Source: Synergistaceae bacterium (lineage in GTDB: Bacteria > Synergistota > Synergistia > Synergistales > Aminobacteriaceae). From it: a stretch of DNA of 5,220 nt. The stretch covers positions 1 through 5,220 of the forward strand of contig JAISWV010000003.1 in NCBI GenBank assembly GCA_031270755.1, read 5' to 3'. This document shows, piece after piece, positions 1 to 4,493 of the stretch (positions are counted from its first letter, which is position 1; each line of letters opens with the position of its first letter). Below the pieces are notes generated by a model, which ran no database searches, was not told the origin of the DNA, and worked only from the letters and a program-made list of their open reading frames with translations. The position numbers and the translations under genes were made by a program.

Positions 1-378
1 CCGGAGATCGTGACCTTGGGCGGCGACGCGGTGGAAGGGTTCTTGCACACCACCTTCGCTTACGACCCCACCATGCCGGATATGAACCCGGAGGCCAAGG
101 CCTTCACGGAGGCGTGGGCGAAGGAATACGGCGGCAAGGTCCCCAACGCCAACGCGGCTATGGGGTACGACGCCTACGTTCTTCTCTATCAAGCGGTAGT
201 CCGCGCCGGGAAAGACGATCCGAAGGCCATTCGCGACGAGCTGGAGAAGACCAAGGACGTGGCGACCGTAACCGGGCTGACCTCCTTCAGCGCAGAAAAA
301 CACGACCCCGTGAAAGACCTGGGTGTCGTCGAGATCAAAGATGGGAAGAAATCTTACATTTACACGATAAAGCCCTAA
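1..378 (+). CDS. ABC transporter substrate-binding protein, branched-chain amino-acid type (3' end only)
   Basis: The last 125 residues of a periplasmic binding protein of the LivK/Leu-Ile-Val-binding family (Peripla_BP_6), which captures an amino acid or similar solute outside the inner membrane for an ABC permease. The frame is open from base 1 and ends at TAA 376-378, so the start, signal peptide and first lobe lie outside the window. Visible family marks are the segment AKAFTEAWAKEYGGKVPN, the helix GYDAYVLLYQAVVRAG, then a KAIRDELEKTKDVATVTG stretch leading to TSFSAEKHDPVKDLGVVEIKDGK. This last part matches the usual closing pattern of the family (G-x-T-G-x-x-x-F then K-x-x-x-x-x-x-I-x-D-G-K). 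Full members are about 370-400 residues. No permease or ATPase gene follows, so the rest of the transporter is either upstream or elsewhere. The ligand cannot be read from this fragment, and branched-chain amino acids are only the family default. Confidence 0.9.
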   Translation, partial: PEIVTLGGDAVEGFLHTTFAYDPTMPDMNPEAKAFTEAWAKEYGGKVPNANAAMGYDAYVLLYQAVVRAGKDDPKAIRDELEKTKDVATVTGLTSFSAEKHDPVKDLGVVEIKDGKKSYIYTIKP

Positions 379-496
379 CTAATGTAGAGGTGCTCCACCA
401 ACACGTAAGTAAGATCTTCTGAACGCACTTTCCCGGCAATGGTCGAAGAATTACCGGTTATAGCTAATCTATCGTGGAAGCGCTATAAAATGCAAG

Positions 497-518
497 GGGA
501 CGCCGAAGGCGGCGTCCC
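497..518 (+). terminator. Probable intrinsic terminator after the binding-protein gene
   Basis: A perfect 9-bp stem, GGGACGCCG (497-505) with CGGCGTCCC (510-518), closes a 4-nt AAGG loop, 118 nt after the upstream stop codon. On the + strand it is followed by gttcccttct, only moderately T-rich. On the - strand the trailing sequence (ccccttgcatttta) is a little richer in T. It could work in either direction, but there is no gene on the - strand to terminate. The stem is clear; its role as a terminator is inference. Confidence 0.55.
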
Positions 519-546
519 GTTCCCTTCTCGACTCCCGTTTGAGATC

Positions 547-591
547 CCGCTTAAATGCGGCGCTTTTCTCAATCGCCCGCATTGAGCGCTC
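547..591. repeat. Cluster of overlapping, mutually exclusive inverted repeats
   Basis: Four dyads share the same bases. CCGC 547-550 pairs with GCGG 557-560. AATGCGG 554-560 pairs with CCGCATT 577-583. CTCAAT 568-573 pairs with ATTGAG 581-586. GAGCGCTC 584-591 is a perfect 8-bp palindrome. The second and third stems exclude each other because both need 581-583. No gene or T-run is attached to them, so no function is assigned. Confidence 0.4.
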
Positions 592-606
592 GAGAATAAA
601 CACGGA

Positions 607-620
607 AATCGAAGGAGAGG
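607..620 (+). repeat. Direct repeat copy 1 (AATCGAAGGAGAGG)
   Basis: Identical 14-mer to 3307-3320, where it supplies the ribosome binding site of the aminotransferase gene. The similarity reaches a few bases further on both sides. Here the copy is not followed by a usable start codon: the next codons read gtt aaa gag agg, and the short downstream frame stops at 681-683. It may be a decayed gene start or a chance Shine-Dalgarno-like match. Confidence 0.4.
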
Positions 621-675
621 GTTAAAGAGAGGAAACCTCGGGTAGAACGCCGCAAAGCCGCAAAAGATCCTGTAG

Positions 676-684
676 TGATATAAT
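676..684 (+). promoter_or_regulatory. Extended -10 promoter upstream of the cupin remnant / Tm-1-like operon
   Basis: TGATATAAT is a perfect consensus extended -10 (TGn + TATAAT at 679-684). No good -35 hexamer lies 16-18 bp upstream, which is common for extended -10 promoters. Transcription would begin near 691, giving a leader of about 155 nt before the broken cupin gene and about 400 nt before the first intact gene at 1092. No other convincing promoter for this operon was seen. Confidence 0.55.
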
Positions 685-720
685 TTAAAATGCGATTCAA
701 ACAACCCGGTGAAGGAGTTG

Positions 721-792
721 ATGCGAAGGGGAAAATCCACGCGGAAGTCGTACACGAAAAGACGCGCTTCTCGAAAGTTCTTGTGTTTATGA
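721..792 (+). CDS. Doubtful 23-codon Arg/Lys-rich small ORF
   Basis: ATG 721 to TGA 790-792 encodes 23 residues beginning MRRGKSTRKSYTKRRASRKF. Ten of the 23 are Arg or Lys and none is acidic. An AAGGAG motif (712-717) lies 3 nt before the ATG, and the extended -10 at 676-684 would place the transcript start about 30 nt upstream, so promoter, ribosome site and ORF are in working order. It could be a leader peptide for the downstream operon, a small nucleic-acid-binding protein, or chance: arginine-coding triplets are frequent in GC-rich DNA and the spacing is short. I recognise no family. The composition resembles small DNA-binding proteins of some microviruses, but composition alone is no evidence of homology. 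Confidence 0.25.
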   Translation: MRRGKSTRKSYTKRRASRKFLCL

Positions 793-845
793 CGATTTCA
801 TGATTTCGTATCCTGAGGTTCATGACGAACAAAGGGGGGTAATTG

Positions 846-1056
846 ATGAGTGATTTTCGTACATTCGTAAGAGCGGAGAACGTAGAAACGCAAGTTTTCG
901 ACTGGGGTAAGCTGCAGTGGCTTTCCGATCCATTCCACCTTGAACACCGGCAAAGAAAACATGGTCCTGATGGCGGTGTACCAATTCTCCGGCCCCGAGA
1001 TCGCCATGCGGGCCGATCCAGGTTGTACCGTGCTGCCGCTCCAGTCGGCGGAGTAG
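846..1056 (+). pseudogene. Remnant of a cupin-domain gene (frameshifted and truncated)
   Basis: A strong ribosome site (AAGGGGGG, 832-839) precedes ATG 846, which opens a frame reading MSDFRTFVRAENVETQVFDW then GKLQWLSDP. This resembles the N-terminus of small single-domain cupins. After about 930-942 that frame turns to nonsense, while the next frame carries on sensibly from 943 with NTGKENMVLMAVYQFSG then PEIAMRADPGC, ending at TAG 1054-1056. The second part fits the first cupin motif (PGxxxxxHxHPGCEE...GE), but the metal-binding histidines are replaced (AMRADPGC) and the frame stops at QSAE, where the barrel should be half built. Intact relatives are roughly 110-130 residues; only about 70 remain. 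One extra base (or two lost) explains the shift. The cupin call rests on motif reading and is an inference. The gene probably once headed the operon and its product is expected to be non-functional. Confidence 0.6.
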
Positions 1057-1067
1057 CGGCGCCGCTA
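1035..1067. repeat. Inverted repeats around the cupin-remnant stop codon
   Basis: TAGCGGCGCCGCTA (1054-1067) is a perfect 14-bp palindrome that includes the TAG stop. GCCGCT 1035-1040 can instead pair with AGCGGC 1055-1060, forming an alternative hairpin that excludes the palindrome. No T-run follows, so this is not a standard terminator. It sits 11 bp before the ribosome binding site of the Tm-1-like gene and may mark a deletion junction or fold in the leader RNA. Confidence 0.4.
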
Positions 1068-1077
1068 TAAGACGAAC

Positions 1078-1081
1078 AGGA
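1078..1081 (+). promoter_or_regulatory. Ribosome binding site that decides the Tm-1-like start
   Basis: AGGA at 1078-1081 is the only Shine-Dalgarno-like motif here. It lies 1 nt before ATG 1083, too close to use, and 10 nt before ATG 1092, an acceptable distance. This favours initiation at 1092. Confidence 0.5.
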
Positions 1082-1091
1082 AATGAAAAAA

Positions 1092-2291
1092 ATGAAGAAA
1101 GCCTACATTATAGGAACTTGCGACACCAAGTATCCGGAGCTGTCCTACGCCAAAGACCTCCTGGAACGCGCGGGAGTTTCGTGCGTGCTGGTGGACGTGG
1201 GCATCTTTCAGCACAAAAACCCTGTGGACGTTACCAACACCGAGGTTGCCAAGCACCATCCCAAAACCCCTGACTTCCTGGATGCGGGGCTGGACCGAGG
1301 CAGCGCGGTGACGGCCATGAGCGAGGCTCTGGAGGCATTTCTGCCGGGGCGCGGCGACATCGGCGGAGTGCTGGGGATGGGCGGCTCGGGGAATACTGCC
1401 CTGGTTACCCGCGGCATGAGGAGCCTGCCGGTGGGCGTACCCAAGTTGATGGTCTCAACGGTGGCCTCTGGAGACACCTCTCCCTACGTGGGCGCCACCG
1501 ACATCTGCATGATGGCCTCTGTCGCGGACGTAGCGGGGCTGAACCCGGTCTCTCGTGCAGTGCTGGGCAACGCGGCTCACGCCATGGCCGGCATGGTGAA
1601 AAACGCCGTCCCACAAGTGGCGGACACGAAACCGCTTTTGGGCATGACGATGTTCGGCGTCACCACGCCCTGTGTAACCCATTTGCGGGGCATTTTCGAG
1701 GATAAATACGAGCCTCTGATTTTTCACGCCACGGGGATCGGCGGACAGTGTTTCGAGAAGCTCATCGACTCCGGGATGGTGAAACATGTCATCGACGTCA
1801 CCCTGACTGAGGTCTGTGACCTGCATATGGGCGGGGTGATGAGTGCCGGCCCCGATCGCCTCGGGGCGGTCATCCGCGCGAGGCTTCCCTATGTGGGCAG
1901 CGTCGGGGCTCTGGATATGGTCAACTTCGGAGCCATGGACACCGTGCCGGAAAAATACAGAGGGCGTAACCTCTACGTGCACAACGCCAATGTGACCCTC
2001 ATGCGCACGACGAAGGAAGAAAACGCCGTCATGGGGCGTTGGATCGGCGAAAAGCTCAACCAATGCCAGGGCGAAGTCCGTTTTCTCCTTCCCGAGGGCG
2101 GAGTTTCCGCCATTGACGCCCCAGACCAGCCTTTCCACGACCCGGAGGCGGACAAGGCTCTTTTCGACGCCATCGAAGCGACGGTGAAGGCCACCGACCG
2201 AAGGAAAGTCATCCGAGTGCCGTGCCACATCAACGACACCGCTTTCGCCGAAGCCCTGGCCGAGCAGTTCAGACAAATCGAGAACCGATAG
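1092..2291 (+). CDS. Tm-1-like ATP-binding protein, UPF0261 family
   Basis: A 399-residue protein (402 if ATG 1083 is used; 1092 is preferred because the ribosome site is only 1 nt from 1083). It matches UPF0261 (PF06792), related to the N-terminal inhibitory domain of tomato Tm-1, which binds ATP. Numbered from ATG 1092, the family marks are the N-terminal strand with GTCDTKYPEL (8-17), the glycine-rich GGVLGMGGSGNTALVTRGM (91-109), VSTVASGDTSPYVGATDICM (121-140, the most conserved block), GMTMFGVTTPCV (184-195) and FHATGIGGQCFEKLID (211-226). The C-terminal part has VTLTEVCDLHMGGVMSAG (236-253) and a LLPEGGVSAID segment (332-342). Length is normal for the family. The biochemical function in bacteria is not established; a cytoplasmic small-molecule enzyme or sensor is likely, as there is no signal peptide or membrane segment. 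It follows the broken cupin gene and is 9 bp from the TIM-barrel gene, so the two are cotranscribed. Confidence 0.9.
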   Translation: MKKAYIIGTCDTKYPELSYAKDLLERAGVSCVLVDVGIFQHKNPVDVTNTEVAKHHPKTPDFLDAGLDRGSAVTAMSEALEAFLPGRGDIGGVLGMGGSGNTALVTRGMRSLPVGVPKLMVSTVASGDTSPYVGATDICMMASVADVAGLNPVSRAVLGNAAHAMAGMVKNAVPQVADTKPLLGMTMFGVTTPCVTHLRGIFEDKYEPLIFHATGIGGQCFEKLIDSGMVKHVIDVTLTEVCDLHMGGVMSAGPDRLGAVIRARLPYVGSVGALDMVNFGAMDTVPEKYRGRNLYVHNANVTLMRTTKEENAVMGRWIGEKLNQCQGEVRFLLPEGGVSAIDAPDQPFHDPEADKALFDAIEATVKATDRRKVIRVPCHINDTAFAEALAEQFRQIENR

Positions 2292-2300
2292 GAGGACACT

Positions 2301-3131
2301 ATGACGACACCGACACGTGAGAGTATTTTGAATGACCTGCGCGCGAAAATCGCGGCGAAAAAGCCCATCATCGGGGGCGGAGCGGGGACGGGAATCTCGG
2401 CGAAATGGGAAGAGGCGGGGGGTATCGACCTGATCGTCATCTACAACTCGGGCCGGTATCGCATGGCCGGCAGAGGTTCCCTGGCCGGGCTGATGGCCTA
2501 CGGCAACGCCAATGACATCGTGCTGGAGCTGGCCCGTGAGGTCATTCCGGTGGTGAAAAAAGTTCCGATTCTGGCGGGGATCAACGGTACCGACCCCTTC
2601 GTGAACTGGGAGTCCTTCCTGCGGCGTCTCATAGAAGAGGGCTTTGCGGGGGTGCAGAACTTCCCCACGGTGGGGTTGATCGACGGGGTTTTCAGAGCCA
2701 ACCTGGAAGAAACCGGAATGGGATACGGTCTGGAAGTGGAGGCCATCGAGCGGGCCAGCAAGAAAAACCTCCTGACCACTCCTTACGTGTTCAACGCGGA
2801 GGACGCCAAGGCGATGACGAAAGCCGGCGCGGACATTCTGGTGGCGCACATGGGTCTGACCACTTCCGGCAGCATCGGCGCCCAGACCGCCAAAAGCTTG
2901 GACGACTGCGTGAAGTTGATTGACGAGATCGCCGACGCGGCGCGGAGCGTGAGGAAAGACGTGATCCTTCTCTGCCACGGAGGCCCCCTCGCCATGCCGA
3001 AAGACGCGCAGTACGTCTTGAAAAAATGCAAGGACATCAATGGATTCTACGGCGCCAGCAGTATGGAACGCCTTCCCACCGAGGTAGCCATCAAGGCGCA
3101 GGTGGAGGAGTTCGGGAAACTGACGTTCTGA
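2301..3131 (+). CDS. TIM-barrel 'phosphoenolpyruvate hydrolase family' protein
   Basis: A 276-residue protein of family PF09370 (TIM-barrel signal-transduction / PEP hydrolase family), distantly related to the PEP mutase-isocitrate lyase barrels. AGGAGG (2290-2295) overlaps the upstream stop and lies 5 nt before ATG 2301, an ideal ribosome site. Visible family marks are [20 protein letters not shown] (21-40), [20 protein letters not shown] (43-62) with its [20 protein letters not shown] (88-100), [13 protein letters not shown] (117-129), the GYGLEVE segment (141-147), [12 protein letters not shown] (179-190) and the closing [14 protein letters not shown] (248-261). Length is typical and no truncation is seen. 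The substrate is unknown: the family name rests on an annotation tradition, and the sequence does not prove PEP hydrolysis. Its fixed partner is the UPF0261 protein; in plant Tm-1 the equivalents of the two are fused in one chain. No clear terminator follows in the 195-bp gap. Confidence 0.9.
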   Translation: MTTPTRESILNDLRAKIAAKKPIIGGGAGTGISAKWEEAGGIDLIVIYNSGRYRMAGRGSLAGLMAYGNANDIVLELAREVIPVVKKVPILAGINGTDPFVNWESFLRRLIEEGFAGVQNFPTVGLIDGVFRANLEETGMGYGLEVEAIERASKKNLLTTPYVFNAEDAKAMTKAGADILVAHMGLTTSGSIGAQTAKSLDDCVKLIDEIADAARSVRKDVILLCHGGPLAMPKDAQYVLKKCKDINGFYGASSMERLPTEVAIKAQVEEFGKLTF

Positions 3132-3282
3132 CCAAAAGAACGCGAATCGAATCCGAATAATAGAATGCTCTGGATCGCAAGTCTTCGACGCCGCGTGTAC
3201 TCGCCGCAATGGACGAGGTGCGGGTTCTTTGTCTGGGGCAAATAAACAGACAATACAGTAAATATCCGTAACGCTTCGATTG

Positions 3283-3306
3283 CCTGTATAATTTTGTAAA
3301 TACAGG
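3283..3306 (+). promoter_or_regulatory. -10 element inside a 7-bp inverted repeat: promoter/operator of the aminotransferase gene
   Basis: TATAAT at 3287-3292 is a perfect -10, 34 bp before ATG 3327, but no good -35 is visible at 16-18 bp spacing. It overlaps the left arm of an inverted repeat, CCTGTAT (3283-3289) and ATACAGG (3300-3306), separated by 10 bp. A third ATACAG lies at 3253-3258. Arms spaced 17 bp centre to centre over the -10 and start site are what a dimeric repressor site would look like. The CTGT...ACAG ends recall a LexA box, but the spacing is longer than the standard CTGT-N8-ACAG, so LexA is not claimed. Confidence 0.45.
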
Positions 3307-3320
3307 AATCGAAGGAGAGG
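3307..3320 (+). repeat. Direct repeat copy 2 (AATCGAAGGAGAGG), containing the aminotransferase ribosome site
   Basis: Identical 14-mer to 607-620. Here GGAGAGG (3314-3320) sits 6 nt before ATG 3327 and serves as the Shine-Dalgarno sequence of the aminotransferase gene. Confidence 0.5.
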
Positions 3321-3326
3321 TTTGAA

Positions 3327-4490
3327 ATGGTAAAGGCCAGCAAGCGATGTGAAACGCGCCCCGCCTCGGGGATACGCAAGATGAGCGTGATGGCGGCGGG
3401 TTACACGAACGTCCTGAACTTGGGTCTCGGGGAACCGGATTTCAACATCGGCGGCAACATTGCCGAGGCATTGAAGAAAGCGGTGGACGCGGGCAAGAAC
3501 AAATACACCCCGACAGCAGGCATTCCGGAGCTCCGGGCCGCCGTCGCCCGCAAGCTGAAGCGCGAAAACGGCATCGACTGCGACGCGGATTCCATCTTGA
3601 TCACCCACGGAGCCAGCGAAGCCATCCAGACGGGCATTCTCGGGACCACGGACGTGGGTGACGAGGTCCTGCTTCCCGATCCGTCATGGCCCAACTATCA
3701 GGGACAGGCGCACATGGCGGGCTGTAAGATCGCCTTCTACCCGCTGCTGGAAAAAGACGGGTTCCACGCCAGGGCGGAACAGATCGAAAAACACATCACT
3801 CCCAAGACGCGCCTTCTGGTCCTCAACTCCCCCTCCAACCCCACAGGCGGCGTCACGACGAAAAAGGAGCTTCTGGAAATCGCCGAGCTGGTCAAAAAAC
3901 ACAACCTGGCGGTGATCTCGGACGAACCTTATGAAAAACTTTTGTACGGCGGCGCCGAACACGTCAGCATCGGCTCCCTTCCCGGGATGCAGGACTACGT
4001 TTTCACCGCCAACACCTGCTCCAAGACCTATGCCATGACGGGACTGAGGGTGGGTTATCTCCAGGGCCCCAAAGACACCATGACTAAAATCGTCAAAATC
4101 CAAGAAGGATCCTCTTCCTGCGTCAACGCTCCGGCGCAGTGGGCCGCCATCGAGGCTTTCGAGGGCTCCCAGAGCTACGTGAGCGAGATGCTCGCGCAGT
4201 ACACGGCTCGCCGCGACCTGCTTCTGGGGGGACTGAATTCTCTCCCAGGCGTCACGTGCCTGGCTCCCGAGGGCGCGTTTTACGCCTTCCCCAACGTCTC
4301 GAACCTGGGAAAATCCCAGCAGGTAGCGGAGGATTGGCTGAAGCGCGCGCAGGTCGTCACCATTCCCGGAAGCGCCTTCGGCGAAGCGGGAGAGGGGTTT
4401 GTGCGCGTCTGTTTCGCCGTCAGCGAAGCGACGTTGAAGGAAACATTGACGCGTTTGGGGTCGATTTTCCAAGAACTTCCGGCGAAGTAA
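3327..4490 (+). CDS. Pyridoxal-phosphate-dependent aminotransferase, class I/II
   Basis: A 387-residue cytoplasmic fold-type I aminotransferase of the aspartate/aromatic group, transferring an amino group between an amino acid and a 2-oxo acid. All expected landmarks are present: LGLGEPDF (32-39), YTPTAGIPELR (60-70), THGASEAI (93-100; phosphate binding), NSPSNPTG (167-174, with cofactor-contacting Asn171), SDEPYE (198-203, with Asp199 for the pyridine nitrogen and Tyr202), and SKTYAMTGLRVGY (232-244), in which Lys233 is the Schiff-base lysine and Arg241 binds phosphate. GEGFVRVCFAVS (355-366) carries Arg360, which normally holds the substrate carboxylate. Length is typical. ATG 3327 is supported by GGAGAGG 6 nt upstream. 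The gene has its own promoter and candidate operator, and runs almost directly into comM. The amino acid used cannot be decided: aspartate, alanine or aromatic substrates are all possible. No irregularities were seen. Confidence 0.93.
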   Translation: MVKASKRCETRPASGIRKMSVMAAGYTNVLNLGLGEPDFNIGGNIAEALKKAVDAGKNKYTPTAGIPELRAAVARKLKRENGIDCDADSILITHGASEAIQTGILGTTDVGDEVLLPDPSWPNYQGQAHMAGCKIAFYPLLEKDGFHARAEQIEKHITPKTRLLVLNSPSNPTGGVTTKKELLEIAELVKKHNLAVISDEPYEKLLYGGAEHVSIGSLPGMQDYVFTANTCSKTYAMTGLRVGYLQGPKDTMTKIVKIQEGSSSCVNAPAQWAAIEAFEGSQSYVSEMLAQYTARRDLLLGGLNSLPGVTCLAPEGAFYAFPNVSNLGKSQQVAEDWLKRAQVVTIPGSAFGEAGEGFVRVCFAVSEATLKETLTRLGSIFQELPAK

Positions 4491-4493
4491 CAT

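Larger units (their letters stand above)
379..845. other. Intergenic region without an established gene
   Basis: 467 bp between the binding-protein stop and the start of the cupin remnant. It is AT-richer than the genes. The listed elements in it are a probable terminator (497-518), overlapping inverted repeats (547-591), an AATCGAAGGAGAGG copy (607-620), an extended -10 (676-684) and a doubtful 23-codon ORF (721-792). Two TCATGA palindromes lie at 798-803 and 820-825. An imperfect hairpin CCGGCAAT/ATTACCGG at 433-457 has one mismatch and no T-run. The antisense reading frames here show no recognisable protein. I see no tRNA or known riboswitch. Confidence 0.7.

Noticed and set aside
484..491. 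TATAAAAT as a possible promoter -10
   Set aside because: No -35 hexamer at a suitable distance and no gene close downstream; it is followed at once by the terminator-like hairpin.
721..792. Microvirus-type J DNA-binding protein from an integrated prophage
   Set aside because: Only the basic composition is similar. The usual conserved C-terminal end of such proteins is missing and no capsid or replication gene is present.
483..1007. Overlapping - strand frames (483-755, 569-832, 798-1007) in the intergenic region and cupin remnant
   Set aside because: No ribosome sites fit and no protein family is recognisable. They overlap each other in different frames, and the last is opposite the cupin remnant.
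3135..3230. AAAGAAC (3135-3141) and GTTCTTT (3224-3230) as a terminator or element boundary after the TIM-barrel gene
   Set aside because: The arms are about 80 bp apart with no supporting inner stem or T-run, and there is no transposase or target duplication.
3283..3306. LexA/SOS box, because of the CTGT...ACAG ends near comM
   Set aside because: The spacing is N14 rather than the N8 of the known CTGT-ACAG box, so only an unnamed operator is proposed.
1455..3608. A 717-codon open frame on the - strand across both Tm-1-like genes and the following gap
   Set aside because: It lies opposite well-recognised + strand genes. Its translation is low-complexity His/Arg/Val-rich text without any domain, as expected from GC-rich codon use on the other strand.
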